Shown here: piece after piece, positions 46,539 through 56,081 of the stretch
How the letters are laid out: the number at the start of each line of letters is the position of its first letter
How positions within the stretch are numbered: the first letter of the stretch is position 1
From: Nitrosococcus wardiae
GTDB lineage: Bacteria; Pseudomonadota; Gammaproteobacteria; Nitrosococcales; Nitrosococcaceae
NCBI RefSeq assembly: GCF_004421105.1
Contig: NZ_CP038033.1
Span: 109,659-173,658 of the forward strand
Length of the DNA: 64,000 bases
Direction of reading: 5' to 3'
The notes under the pieces: generated by a model
Databases searched by the model: none
The model's input: the letters and a program-made list of their open reading frames with translations, nothing else
What the model was told of the DNA's origin: nothing
Position numbers and translations under genes: made by a program

Positions 46539-47582
46539 ATGCAACAGGAATGGAAATCTTTTCTGATACAAGCAGGCGCGGTCTTTGATGGGGATAGGGT
46601 CCTCCATTTTGGACACCCTCAGAAGGAATTGACAGCGGCTGCCGCTGGTTCTTTCATGACTGATTTATCCCACTTAGGTTTGATTGCTCTTAGTGGAGAA
46701 GACGCCAGCACGCTTCTCCAGAACCTTCTTACCAATGATGTTGGAGAAGTCAACGCACAGCGCAGCCAACTAACGGGACTCTGTAACCCTAAGGGCCGAT
46801 TACTAGCCATTTTACGGCTTTTCCAATGGAATGCCAATTTTTATCTGAGTCTCCCCCATAGCCTCTTAGAAGCAGTGCTGAAAAGACTGAGCATGTATCT
46901 CTTAAGGGCCCAGGTTTCTCTTATAAACGCAAGCGAGCAATACTGTCGCTTTGGGCTAGTCGGCCCGCAGGCGGGTGAAAAACTCAAATACCGCTTGGGG
47001 AAGACTCCGACAGCGGTTAATGAAGTATATCAAACCTCTAGCTGCTGCGTCCTCCAGCTGCCTGGCGATATCCCCCGGTTCCAAGTGGTGGGAGAGTTTA
47101 ACACCCTCCAAAAACTCTGGGATGATCTCAGTAAAACTGTCATGCCAGTAAGCGCTAATTTCTGGGAATTGGCCACTATTCGGGCGGGTATTGCCACCAT
47201 TTATCCTGAGACCCAAGAATCTTTTATCCCCCAGCAGGTTAATCTAGAACTTACAGAGGGTGTAAGCTTCACTAAGGGTTGCTATCCTGGCCAGGAAGTG
47301 GTTGCTCGCATGCATTATCGCGGCAAACCGAGTCGCCGAATGTTTCTTGCCCATATTGTCACCGACAAATGGCCCCAGCCAAGCGAGCCAGTCTACCTAG
47401 CCGATGGCAAAGAAGGGCAAACAGCCGGCGAAATTGTCGCTGCCCAACCGGCACTGGAAGGAGGCTACGACAGTCTGGTGGTGTTACAACTCACTAGTCT
47501 TGAAAAAGGCGATATTATATTGGGTAAGGGGAGTGGGCCAAAGCTTACATTTCTGGATCTTCCCTATGAACTAGGAAGATAA
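46539..47582 (+). CDS. ygfZ: Folate-binding YgfZ/GcvT-like protein
   Basis: 347-aa tetrahydrofolate-binding protein that helps assemble or repair iron-sulfur enzymes. The signature Cys motif KGCYPGQEVVARMHYRG is near residue 245, and LLQNLLTNDVGEV near 67. AAGGAG lies about 12 nt before the ATG. Divergent from sdhC, the arrangement seen in many gammaproteobacteria, and functionally linked through Fe-S clusters. A strong hairpin follows. Confidence 0.94.
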   Translation: MQQEWKSFLIQAGAVFDGDRVLHFGHPQKELTAAAAGSFMTDLSHLGLIALSGEDASTLLQNLLTNDVGEVNAQRSQLTGLCNPKGRLLAILRLFQWNANFYLSLPHSLLEAVLKRLSMYLLRAQVSLINASEQYCRFGLVGPQAGEKLKYRLGKTPTAVNEVYQTSSCCVLQLPGDIPRFQVVGEFNTLQKLWDDLSKTVMPVSANFWELATIRAGIATIYPETQESFIPQQVNLELTEGVSFTKGCYPGQEVVARMHYRGKPSRRMFLAHIVTDKWPQPSEPVYLADGKEGQTAGEIVAAQPALEGGYDSLVVLQLTSLEKGDIILGKGSGPKLTFLDLPYELGR

Positions 47583-47595
47583 GATCAAAAGACAG

Positions 47596-47621
47596 CGGGC
47601 GACTCTAAAAAGTCGCCCGCA
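47596..47621. terminator. Bidirectional hairpin between ygfZ and the HU-like gene
   Basis: GCGGGCGACT (47596-47605) pairs perfectly with AGTCGCCCGC (47612-47621) around a 6-nt loop. It lies 14 bp after the ygfZ stop and 7 bp before the convergent HU-like gene stop, so it can end transcription from both sides. The usual U-run is missing. Confidence 0.65.
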
Positions 47622-47627
47622 TACGGA

Positions 47628-47957
47628 TCAATTAAGACGCCTATGACCTGTATCAAAGGCTCTAAAGCGTAAGTAACTACGGGGGGGAACTTGAATAATT
47701 TCTCCCGTTCTAGGATTGCGAGCTTCACGGGCATCCATATGCTTAGCGTAGAATTTGCCAAAATGGCTGAGACGCACCTCCTGTCCGGAAGCTAAATCGG
47801 CAATCACTTGTTTCTTGAAGGCGGCAAGAATTTCTTCTACCTGGTCTGGCGCCAGACCAGTTTGGTCTGCAATGCGCCCTGCTAATTCCTTATCGCCAAC
47901 CCCATAGACAGAGAGCGAAACCATCATCAACATAAGGGACAAGATAATTTTTTTCAT
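47628..47957 (-). CDS. HU/IHF-family protein with N-terminal signal peptide
   Basis: 109 aa. The first about 20 residues, MKKIILSLMLMMVSLSVYG, form a typical Sec signal peptide with a signal peptidase I-type end. The rest is a complete HU/IHF fold: helical DKELAGRIADQTGLAPDQVEEIL, the GQEVRLSHFGKFYAKH strand region, and the DNA-binding arm REARNPRTGEIIQVPPR with the conserved NPRTGE and the Pro that kinks DNA. HU proteins are cytoplasmic nucleoid proteins, so export would be unusual. It may act on extracellular or periplasmic DNA. Strong AAGGAGATAAC ribosome site. Alone on its strand. Confidence 0.85.
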   Translation of the reverse strand: MKKIILSLMLMMVSLSVYGVGDKELAGRIADQTGLAPDQVEEILAAFKKQVIADLASGQEVRLSHFGKFYAKHMDAREARNPRTGEIIQVPPRSYLRFRAFDTGHRRLN

Positions 47958-48098
47958 GTTATCTCCTTACCGCCCTAGCGGGATCATTATTTCATCAAAT
48001 CCAATACCCGTTCCAATAAACCGTCAGTTAGATACTAGCCAGTACTTAACCCGAGGGACGTGACACTGATCCCAAATCAAGGAAGTAAGAAACACAAA

Positions 48099-49124
48099 TC
48101 ATTCTTTTGGATACATGGGGCGTAAACGTTCAATTCCGCCGTAGGCCACCCCAAGAAACATCAGTGTGGCGAGAAATACCCAGGGTAGGGCCTCCCGGTT
48201 CGCATTTGCCCACAGGGCTGCAGCGACTAAACTTGTATTGACGCCGCCAACAGCTAAAAGCACCTTACGATGAGGCCATCCGGCCTGGTGTAACCGCTGA
48301 TAGGCATGGGAACGATGGGCGGTATACCAACGCTCGCCGGCCAAAATCCGGCGCAGCAAAGTCACCGTGGCGTCAAACCAGAACACACCGTAGATCATCA
48401 TCCACAGCACAATCGGAATATCCCAGCAAACTTGTCCAGCAAGGGCAAAAGCAGCAATCAGAAAACCTAGAAAACTACTGCCCCCATCTCCCATAAAAAT
48501 TCTTGCAGGAGGCCAATTCCATACCAGAAAGCCAGCGACTGCAGCCACCAACACCCAAGCCAGATAGGCATAACCGTATGCCCCTGCCTGCCACAACCAC
48601 TCCCCCCCAACACTGAAAACAAAACAAGCCTCCATGCCTGCAAGACCATCAGTACCATCCATGAAGTTAAAGAGGTTAATAGACCAAACTATGGCAAAAA
48701 TAGCGCCCAACACCCCTAACGCCGACCAGGAAAACATCTCCCAATGGGGATTAGCGTCTACAGCCCATAAAAAATAAACCGCGATTAAAGCAGCAATAAG
48801 ATGCACCAGGGCACGCCACAGAGGGCTTAAATTATAAAGATCATCCCCGTAGCCAATTCCCGCTACTAGAATGCCCCCTGGCAATAAAAAAAGTGCGGTA
48901 CCGGAAGGTAGTTCACCCATCATCCATGTCAACAGAACGGCTCCCAACCATAGCACCACAAACACCATCCCCCCTCCCCGCGGGGTAGGTCTCTGGTGGG
49001 AAGAGCGTGCATTAGGAACATCCAGGAGTCCCTTACCCCAGGCGTAGTGACGAAAACAGCCAACCCAACCCAAGGATAAAAAGAAAAAGACCAACAGCGA
49101 AGCTAGAAACCAATAGGCATTAAT
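48099..49124 (-). CDS. Undecaprenyl-phosphate sugar-1-phosphate transferase (WbpL/WecA-like)
   Basis: Polytopic membrane enzyme that starts O-antigen or capsule repeat synthesis by moving a sugar 1-phosphate from a UDP-sugar to undecaprenyl phosphate. Family signatures: NARSSHQRPTPRGGGM, NFMDGTDGLAG (catalytic Asp), MGDGGSSFLGFL and HRSHAYQRL. The C-terminal HRSHAYQR loop is typical of the WbpL/WbfU group. The first usual start codon is TTG at 49094 (331 aa) without a ribosome site; an ATT at 49124, 2 nt past the upstream stop with AGGA 7 nt before it, would give a better first helix (341 aa). Confidence 0.85.
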   Translation of the reverse strand: MNAYWFLASLLVFFFLSLGWVGCFRHYAWGKGLLDVPNARSSHQRPTPRGGGMVFVVLWLGAVLLTWMMGELPSGTALFLLPGGILVAGIGYGDDLYNLSPLWRALVHLIAALIAVYFLWAVDANPHWEMFSWSALGVLGAIFAIVWSINLFNFMDGTDGLAGMEACFVFSVGGEWLWQAGAYGYAYLAWVLVAAVAGFLVWNWPPARIFMGDGGSSFLGFLIAAFALAGQVCWDIPIVLWMMIYGVFWFDATVTLLRRILAGERWYTAHRSHAYQRLHQAGWPHRKVLLAVGGVNTSLVAAALWANANREALPWVFLATLMFLGVAYGGIERLRPMYPKE

Positions 49125-49126
49125 AT

Positions 49127-50263
49127 TTATATCCTGGCTCCCTTCGATAATAATCCAGCATACAATTTAAGGGTCTGTTCAATGACCTGCTCTACCGAAT
49201 ACTCTGCCATCGCCAATGCCCGCCCTTCCCTGCTCATCGATCTACGCCTAGTCGGATCTTCGATCAATATTTGCAGGGTACGAGCCAAACTATGGCTATC
49301 TCGTGCCGAGACCAGCAAACCATTGATGCCATGATGGACAATTTCTCGGCAACCGGGAACATCCGTCGCCACAATAGCCCGACCACAAGCCGCAGCTTCA
49401 ATGAGCACCTTAGGCAAACCCTCTCGGTAAGAGGGTAAACAAACCAGATTAGCCTGAGCGAACACCTCTGGCATATCATCCCGGTGGCCCCACCATTCAA
49501 CTATCCCTTCCGCTTCCCATGCCTGTAAAATTTCTGGCGGCACAGCAGTAGGATTTCCCGGATCTGGAGCGCCTGCTAACACAAAACGGGCTTGTACACC
49601 TTTTGTCCGAAGCTGGCGAGCTGCCTCAACAAACTCGCCCACTCCTTTATCCCAAAGCAGCCGTGATGCCAATAGCACGAGCGGTGTACCGAGTGGTTCC
49701 GGACGTGGGGCATAGACGACCATATCCACCCCTGAACCCCTGATCAACACTGTCGCAGATTCAGCGACTATCCCGCTTTTAACAAAGAGGGAACGATCAT
49801 TTTGGTTTTGAAATATGGTGCAGCCGTTGTGGTGTCCCAGCGCTAACCGAAGGACAGTTTTAAGGCCATGGCGCAAAAAAGCCGCTTTCCAACCGGGAGT
49901 AATAAAAGTATACCCCAACCCGGTGAGCGCATTGATCACTCCAGGTACATGGGCTAAACGCGCAGCTATACCGCCATAGAGGACCGGCTTGAGGGTGACA
50001 TGATGGACCAGATCGGGCCTTAACCGCCGATAAAGAAAATAGAGAGCAATAAATCCTCCCGCTTCCTTCCCTGGATTCCGGCCTTGTCGATTGAGGGGAA
50101 TAGGATGGTAAGAAAAACCCTGCTGCTGAATTTCCTTCACTGCCCCAGATTCCGGGGTGGCCACATGGACATCGTATCCCCTTTGCCTAGCTGCCTGGGC
50201 AAGGGGCAAGCGATGAGAAAGGAAAAAAGCAGCCTCATTAACAACAAAAAGAAGGCGGTACAC
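49127..50263 (-). CDS. Glycosyltransferase family 4 protein
   Basis: 378-aa GT-B fold enzyme. N-terminal half: FVVNEAAFFLSHRLPLAQAARQRGYDVHVATP and INALTGLGYTF; C-terminal Glycos_transf_1 domain: VLLASRLLWDKGVGEFVEAA and the donor-binding EGLPKVLIEAAACGRAIVATDVPG. Resembles N-acetylgalactosaminyl- or fucosaminyl-type transferases of O-antigen clusters that act just after the initiating enzyme, its neighbour. Start is GTG at 50263, 4 bp after asnB. Sugar specificity unknown. Confidence 0.88.
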   Translation of the reverse strand: MYRLLFVVNEAAFFLSHRLPLAQAARQRGYDVHVATPESGAVKEIQQQGFSYHPIPLNRQGRNPGKEAGGFIALYFLYRRLRPDLVHHVTLKPVLYGGIAARLAHVPGVINALTGLGYTFITPGWKAAFLRHGLKTVLRLALGHHNGCTIFQNQNDRSLFVKSGIVAESATVLIRGSGVDMVVYAPRPEPLGTPLVLLASRLLWDKGVGEFVEAARQLRTKGVQARFVLAGAPDPGNPTAVPPEILQAWEAEGIVEWWGHRDDMPEVFAQANLVCLPSYREGLPKVLIEAAACGRAIVATDVPGCREIVHHGINGLLVSARDSHSLARTLQILIEDPTRRRSMSREGRALAMAEYSVEQVIEQTLKLYAGLLSKGARI

Positions 50264-50267
50264 AAAA

Positions 50268-52262
50268 TTACTGTGCTTCTAACCATGCTTGAAACATCAA
50301 GACACACCAGAGGGGATATTGCCAGTTACGCCGCCCAGTGAGATGCTCTTCCCATTTTTTGCGGATAGGCCCAGGGTGGAAATACCCTTCTCTTTTGAGT
50401 TTGCTTTCATCGAGCAAATCCTCCGTCCAGTCACGCAACGGTCCACGCAACCAAATGTCAATAGGAACCCCGAAACCCATCTTCGGACGCTCTACCAGTT
50501 CCTTAGGGACATAGCGGTGTAATATCTGGCGCAACATCCACTTGCCTGCCCCATCCCGCACCTTCAGCCCTACCGGAAGGCGCCAAGCAAACTCCACCAG
50601 GCGATGATCCAGCAATGGAACCCGGACTTCCAAACTCACCGCCATACTCGCCCGGTCCACCTTCGTCAGGATATCATCAGGAAGGTAGGTCATCAGATCC
50701 AGGAACATCATACGCTCAGTAAGATCGGTCACTGCAAGATGAGACCAAACTTTATCCGCAATACCGGAAGTTTCGGAGCCATGGATGACAATGCTACTAG
50801 GGCTTTGCCATTGTGAAATGAGCTGCTCATAAATAACCGCAGGAGAATCCGAGGCCAAAATGGCTGCCAGCTTGTGCAATTTATCGCCCGGATGGACTTG
50901 TCGAAGCCGGGCCGGTAAAAAAGGACCCGCACTTGCAAAAACCCGATTCCAAACCCGGGGTGGGGGAATCCGCAATCCTTGGGCAGCGATTTGGCGCGCA
51001 AAGCGAGGAATCCGCCTCACCGTGCTCCAGATCCGCCTACACCAGAAATAACGGTTATACCCCCCCAATAGCTCATCCCCCCCATCCCCAGACAGAGCCA
51101 CAGTGACATGCTGCCGTGCCAATTGGGAAACTAGAAAGGTGGGAATCTGAGAAGAGTCGGCAAAAGGTTCATCATAGATGATCGGAAGCTGAGGGATGAC
51201 GGCTATGGCTTCCTGGGGGTTGATATAAAGCTCGGTATGATCGGTGCCTAAATAGTGGGCCACTTGGGCGGCATGAACCGCTTCATTATAGCCCTGCTCA
51301 TGGAAACCAATGGAGAAGGTTTTAACAGGCTGACTGCTATGAGCTTGCATGAGGGCGGCAACCATAGAGGAGTCAATTCCTCCAGAGAGAAAGGCCCCCA
51401 GGGGGACATCGGCTACCATCTTACCGGTCACAGCTTCCCGTAGCCGATCCTCCAACTCAGCGATGGCCTCTTCATCACTGCCCCTAAAAGGGGCTGCGCC
51501 CCCGTTTTCCACCACCTCCCAGGCAGACCAATAGGCCCGTGGCGCAATCATCTGACCTCCTGTGCCCTCCTTTTCTGGAAAGGGGAAGGGGGCCTTGCCC
51601 GTCGTTAACGCTTCCCAGGGCATAGCTAGAAAACATCCTGGCGGAAGCTTGTAAATCCCTTTGTAGATAGAAAAAGGGGTGGGGATATAATTATGGCGCA
51701 TAAAAAGCGTCACCGCTTGCCGGTCTATCTCCCCTTGCCAGGCCGGATGCACCTTTAACGCTTTAAGTTCGGAGCCAAACAGGAAGGCCCCCTTCATCCA
51801 ACCATAATATAAGGGTTTCTCCCCCAACCGGTCCCGGGCAAGATAAAGCACCCGCGCCTTTCTATCCCAAAGAGCCAAGGCAAACATCCCCACACAGCGC
51901 CGCAGGGTTTCATCTACGCCCCAAGTTTCGATCCCTGCGAGCAAAACTTCCGTATCCGAGTGGCCACGCCACTGAGTTCCTCTCTGTTCTAGCTCCGTCC
52001 GGAGTGTTTGATAGTTATACACCTCCCCATTAAAGACAATGACATAGCGGCCACTAGCAGACTGCATGGGCTGGTGACCACTGGCAGAAAGATCCACCAC
52101 TGCCAAACGCCTATGGGCGAGATGAATGCCCGTCTCCTGTTCCAGCCAGATCCCTTGATCGTCAGGTCCACGATGGACCAGGCGCGAAGCCATTTTGGTG
52201 AGGATATGCTCAGCCCGATCCGCCGGTAGCAAAGAATCATAGAATCCTCCAAAGCCACACAT
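50268..52262 (-). CDS. asnB: Glutamine-hydrolysing asparagine synthetase (AsnB type)
   Basis: 664 aa. An N-terminal class II glutaminase domain with the nucleophilic Cys2 (MCGFGGFYD, HRGPDDQG, FNGEVYNY) is followed by the ATP-pyrophosphatase domain (VPLGAFLSGGIDSSMVAAL, LSGDGGDELLGGYNRYFW). Such genes are frequent inside surface-polysaccharide clusters, where the product may amidate a sugar acid instead of making free asparagine; which one applies here is open. The start and the previous stop share bases as TAATG. Confidence 0.88.
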   Translation of the reverse strand: MCGFGGFYDSLLPADRAEHILTKMASRLVHRGPDDQGIWLEQETGIHLAHRRLAVVDLSASGHQPMQSASGRYVIVFNGEVYNYQTLRTELEQRGTQWRGHSDTEVLLAGIETWGVDETLRRCVGMFALALWDRKARVLYLARDRLGEKPLYYGWMKGAFLFGSELKALKVHPAWQGEIDRQAVTLFMRHNYIPTPFSIYKGIYKLPPGCFLAMPWEALTTGKAPFPFPEKEGTGGQMIAPRAYWSAWEVVENGGAAPFRGSDEEAIAELEDRLREAVTGKMVADVPLGAFLSGGIDSSMVAALMQAHSSQPVKTFSIGFHEQGYNEAVHAAQVAHYLGTDHTELYINPQEAIAVIPQLPIIYDEPFADSSQIPTFLVSQLARQHVTVALSGDGGDELLGGYNRYFWCRRIWSTVRRIPRFARQIAAQGLRIPPPRVWNRVFASAGPFLPARLRQVHPGDKLHKLAAILASDSPAVIYEQLISQWQSPSSIVIHGSETSGIADKVWSHLAVTDLTERMMFLDLMTYLPDDILTKVDRASMAVSLEVRVPLLDHRLVEFAWRLPVGLKVRDGAGKWMLRQILHRYVPKELVERPKMGFGVPIDIWLRGPLRDWTEDLLDESKLKREGYFHPGPIRKKWEEHLTGRRNWQYPLWCVLMFQAWLEAQ

Positions 52263-53401
52263 TAAGAGGTCACTTCCAAGTACAATTTTTCGTACTGGCG
52301 CACAATTTCCGAAAGATTAAAATGCTCAATGATGCGTCCACGCGCTTTATCTCCCCATTGTTTGCGACCCTTAACCCCGGCTGCGATTAAGTTCTGCCAG
52401 GCAGCAGCTAAAGCCCGAAAATCTCTGGGCGGCACCACTTTACCCATACCGCCAATGAGATAAGCAGAATCACCCACATCTGTAGCGACACAGGGTATGC
52501 CGCAGGCCATCGCCTCGCCCAGCACGTTAGGAAACCCCTCACCCCACGCTGATGCCACCGTGGCAATATCCAATGCTGGCATTAATCTAGGAACATCCTG
52601 CCGCTCCCCCAGCAAAATGACCTTTGAGCTTAAATCTAACTGGCGAATAAGCTTGATCAGCGATCCATTGGACGGATCGATACCCCGCCCCGCTAATAGA
52701 AAAGCAACCCTCATTCCCGCTCCTCCCCTTATGAGTTCTGCGGCTGCCCGAAGAAAATTGGCGTGGTCCTTCATGGGATGATAGCGGGCAATCAATCCAA
52801 TCAAGACGGTAGGGGGGGAAATGGCTAGCTCACGCCTGACCTGCTTCCTTCTTATCCTGTCAGGTTGGTATTCGGTACAGTCGAAACCATTGGGGATAAT
52901 CCGGGTCTTCTCAGGCTTAAATCCAATCGCCTCATGCTGAAAAGCGCTGGTTTTACTATTATAGAGAATAAGGCGTGGCCTCCCGGAGAGCCATGCCCCC
53001 CCATAAATCACCCCCCGGGTAAGCCTGCGTTCCTTGGACAGTTCATAGAGGGACTGCCGAATATTCCAAAGCACCGGGATTTCCAGCCCTAGAGAAGAGG
53101 TTGCCGCGGTGGCCGCTAGGTTGCCATGATACATCCAGCCTTGAATCAGATCGGGAGCGAGCTTTTTGAGCAGGCCACACAGACGAATCAAAGCTCTGGG
53201 TCCTGGAAGACCCCGCCTCATCCCCAGGGAATATACCGGAATCCCGAGAGATTGGAGCTGATGACCCACAACCCCCTTCTCCAACAAAGAAATCACGCTG
53301 GGGTTAAAGTACGGTGCAGTTCGCTTTGCCAGCAACCGAAATAAAGCTTTCTCTGCCCCTCCCACATCTAATCCCGTGATGATATGAACCGTGTTTACCA
53401 T
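52262..53401 (-). CDS. Glycosyltransferase family 4 protein
   Basis: 379-aa GT-B fold enzyme: N-terminal ITGLDVGGAEKALFRL (acceptor side), central VLIGLIARYHPMKDHANFL, and donor-side EGFPNVLGEAMACGIPCVATDVGD. Acts at the cytoplasmic face of the membrane in surface-glycan assembly. Directly upstream of asnB with overlapping stop/start. Sugar specificity unknown. Confidence 0.88.
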   Translation of the reverse strand: MVNTVHIITGLDVGGAEKALFRLLAKRTAPYFNPSVISLLEKGVVGHQLQSLGIPVYSLGMRRGLPGPRALIRLCGLLKKLAPDLIQGWMYHGNLAATAATSSLGLEIPVLWNIRQSLYELSKERRLTRGVIYGGAWLSGRPRLILYNSKTSAFQHEAIGFKPEKTRIIPNGFDCTEYQPDRIRRKQVRRELAISPPTVLIGLIARYHPMKDHANFLRAAAELIRGGAGMRVAFLLAGRGIDPSNGSLIKLIRQLDLSSKVILLGERQDVPRLMPALDIATVASAWGEGFPNVLGEAMACGIPCVATDVGDSAYLIGGMGKVVPPRDFRALAAAWQNLIAAGVKGRKQWGDKARGRIIEHFNLSEIVRQYEKLYLEVTS

Positions 53402-53435
53402 ACGATGCCACTATTCCTCCAGGAGAGAGGCGTTT

Positions 53436-54542
53436 TTAAAGATTAAGGGCCTCAAGATAGGTGGTAATTGCCGCCTCTAGGCTAAAGTCTGCAGCCCGCC
53501 CCCGCAATACCGAGGCTGTGGGGCCCCTGCCCTCTAAAATATCAATCATTGCCTCTGCCATATGGATATCATCCCCCACTCCAACCAGAGGCCCATAGGT
53601 TCTATCATGGAGAATTTCAGCGGGCCCACTCGGGCAATCGGTGGCAACCACCGGTGTGCCCACTGCCATGGCTTCTATTAGAACTCCTGGCAAACCCTCC
53701 CAAGCCGAGGACAACACAAACACTGCTGCCCGGCTCATATAAGCATAAGGATTGTGCGCAAAACCAGGTAAGGCCACATCCTGTTGAAGATTCAGCGTCC
53801 TGATTAGTGCCTCCAATTTTGGGCGCTCCTCCCCTTCGCCAAGAATGATCAACCGTGCCAGACGCTGTTCCCGGACCCGAGCAAAGGCCCGGATCAGGGT
53901 CGGGAAATCCTTCGCCGCAGTCAACCGTCCCACCCCAAGAATCACCGGGGGCTGATCGGCTCCCAACCAGGGGTGATGGATAGGGACTTGAGCCTGGATC
54001 AGCAAATCGGGGATCACCACGGGATTATAAATAACTTGAATCCTCTCAGGGGCCAGACCCGTAGTCTGGATCAAGTCCTCAGCAACGCCCTGAGAGACAG
54101 TCACAATTTTATTAGCCCATGGATACCAGCGGGTGATGAGCCAGGGAATAAAGCGGGCCCGCCAAACCTTGCTATGGCGCTGTTCAACGGAGAGTGTACT
54201 ACGCACACTGACCACACAACTTGCCTTGGAGGCTGCCAACCGCTTGGCTAATAAAGCGATAAGATTAGCGTGGTCCAAAGCTGAAAGCAGGGCCTGAGGT
54301 TGCTCCCGCTGCAAATAACGCACCAAATCTGGGAGGCTTCTTATCACCCGGGAGGCCCCCAAATTCACCACACGAACCGCCTCGGGGACTCGGTTAAGGT
54401 AGGGTCCTTCTGCGCTAGCTAGGACCAAATCAACAAGCAAGCCCCGCTCAGCAAATCCTCCCGCCAGGGTCAACATCATCCGCTCCGCACCACCGCCATA
54501 CAAAGAAGGCAAAAATAAAGCGAGACGCTGGGTTTTGCTCAT
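53436..54542 (-). CDS. Glycosyltransferase family 4 protein
   Basis: 368-aa GT-B fold enzyme with LFLPSLYGGGAERMMLTLAGG at the N-terminus, VILGVGRLTAAKDFPTLIRAF in the middle and EGLPGVLIEAMAVGTPVVATDCPSG at the donor site; related to amylovoran/O-antigen type transferases. Overlaps the flippase stop by 4 nt and is followed after 34 bp by another transferase. Specificity unknown. Confidence 0.88.
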   Translation of the reverse strand: MSKTQRLALFLPSLYGGGAERMMLTLAGGFAERGLLVDLVLASAEGPYLNRVPEAVRVVNLGASRVIRSLPDLVRYLQREQPQALLSALDHANLIALLAKRLAASKASCVVSVRSTLSVEQRHSKVWRARFIPWLITRWYPWANKIVTVSQGVAEDLIQTTGLAPERIQVIYNPVVIPDLLIQAQVPIHHPWLGADQPPVILGVGRLTAAKDFPTLIRAFARVREQRLARLIILGEGEERPKLEALIRTLNLQQDVALPGFAHNPYAYMSRAAVFVLSSAWEGLPGVLIEAMAVGTPVVATDCPSGPAEILHDRTYGPLVGVGDDIHMAEAMIDILEGRGPTASVLRGRAADFSLEAAITTYLEALNL

Positions 54543-55972
54543 AGAATGCGCCGCTCAGGGAAGAGGCGATTGAATAGCAGGGTACGACTGTCGGCAACAT
54601 TGAACACCAAAACAAAAAGCCCATAACTAACCATACCGACAAAAACCTGAATGCTAAGTCCCATTAGCCCTTCTAGGGAGAGTAATGGCCAAAGGGCGAA
54701 CCCCATGACAAGCGTGGCACCAAGCACTTTCAGGCTTTCGTATCCTGGAATAGGCAATTTAAAATAGCGTCGTCCTAGCACCATACTCAACACTAATGCC
54801 GACAAATAAGCACAGACGGTGCCATAGGCAGCGCCCATGATACTGAGCTTAGGAATCAACCAAAGGTTTAAGAGCAAATTGATGGTGGCCGCCACTAGCG
54901 CAATCCAAACTTGCACGATGGTGCGCTGGCCAAGCTGGAAAGCCAAATCAAAATAATAGGCCTTGATACCGGCAAGGAGTGAAGCAAGTGCAATCCAGAA
55001 GCTGAGCGCCACGGCGGCTTTTCTGAATTCGACACCGAGCACTACCTGGGCGATGTTGGGCGCCAAAAGGACCAAACCCACGGTAGCAGGCAAGGCGATA
55101 CTTAAAAGACCGATTGCATTTTTTTTCAACTGCACTTGCGCGGCTCCCCGCCCTTTCTGTTCTAATGCGTGAACGGCAAGGGGATAAGCAGCCAAATGGA
55201 CAACCATCATCAATACCCCCAGAGTCTGGTTAGGCAGGTCATAACCCACCGCATATAGCCCCGCCGAATGGGACCCCTGCAACCATCCCAGTAGCAAGCG
55301 GTCGGAACTGCTCACCACAAAGGTCAGGGCAAAAGTGGCCGTCAGGGGGAGGCCATAGGAAAGTAGCTGTCCCATTAGCCTTTTATCAATATTATGGGGA
55401 CTCAGATGGCGCCACTCCTCCCGTGCCCAGAGGACGACGGCAAGAATGAGACCACCAATGAGTCCCCAGAGAACGCCGGCAGCACCCCATCCCCACCAGG
55501 CAAGGGCGCCGCCTAAGGTGAGCGAAATCAGTGACTTGGTGATAGCCAACAACCCATAGCGCTGGGGAGTCAGCTGAGAGGAAGCCATCTGTAGATTAGC
55601 GTCAAAGAGGGCTTGGGCCCATAAAAAAAGGATCCCCAAACCAATCAATGCACGCATCTTGGCCTCTGGCCAGAAACTCCATAAAACCAGCCCTAGCATT
55701 GCGCTGAGCAGCACCACCGCCAGATAGCCAGCCACCAGGGTAGAAAGAAATATCGGTTTGCGATCTTGATACCGCACCAGATATCGCAGGAGCCCTAAGT
55801 TCAGCCACTGAAACAGGACCGCATTGGCAAGGCCTACCGCCGCAATAACGAGGGCATAGTGACCGTATTCCTCGGGGGCAAGCAGGCGAGTGTAAATGGC
55901 TAGGGCAGCAAAATTAATCAGTCCAGGCAGACCCCGGGCAAGGGTATATAAAGCGCTATGTTGTAGCAGCAT
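54539..55972 (-). CDS. Wzx-like polysaccharide flippase
   Basis: 477-aa membrane protein with 12-14 hydrophobic segments, of the MOP/Wzx exporter family: N-terminal LARGLPGLINFAALAIYTRLL and LLAPEEYGHYALV are typical. It would move undecaprenyl-linked glycan across the inner membrane. First gene of the glycan run on this strand (flippase, two transferases, asnB, transferase, initiating transferase). A 109-bp gap separates it from the nuclease gene. No polymerase (Wzy) gene is seen in the window. Confidence 0.88.
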   Translation of the reverse strand: MLLQHSALYTLARGLPGLINFAALAIYTRLLAPEEYGHYALVIAAVGLANAVLFQWLNLGLLRYLVRYQDRKPIFLSTLVAGYLAVVLLSAMLGLVLWSFWPEAKMRALIGLGILFLWAQALFDANLQMASSQLTPQRYGLLAITKSLISLTLGGALAWWGWGAAGVLWGLIGGLILAVVLWAREEWRHLSPHNIDKRLMGQLLSYGLPLTATFALTFVVSSSDRLLLGWLQGSHSAGLYAVGYDLPNQTLGVLMMVVHLAAYPLAVHALEQKGRGAAQVQLKKNAIGLLSIALPATVGLVLLAPNIAQVVLGVEFRKAAVALSFWIALASLLAGIKAYYFDLAFQLGQRTIVQVWIALVAATINLLLNLWLIPKLSIMGAAYGTVCAYLSALVLSMVLGRRYFKLPIPGYESLKVLGATLVMGFALWPLLSLEGLMGLSIQVFVGMVSYGLFVLVFNVADSRTLLFNRLFPERRIL

Positions 55973-56081
55973 AGAGAGTCGATGCCCCTTTCAGCAGGTT
56001 CAACAACATAGACCAGAGGCGCTATTGTCCTTTAGGTGGGAAAGAGGGAACATAGGCTTAGAAAAAGCTGCGAATGGCCCC

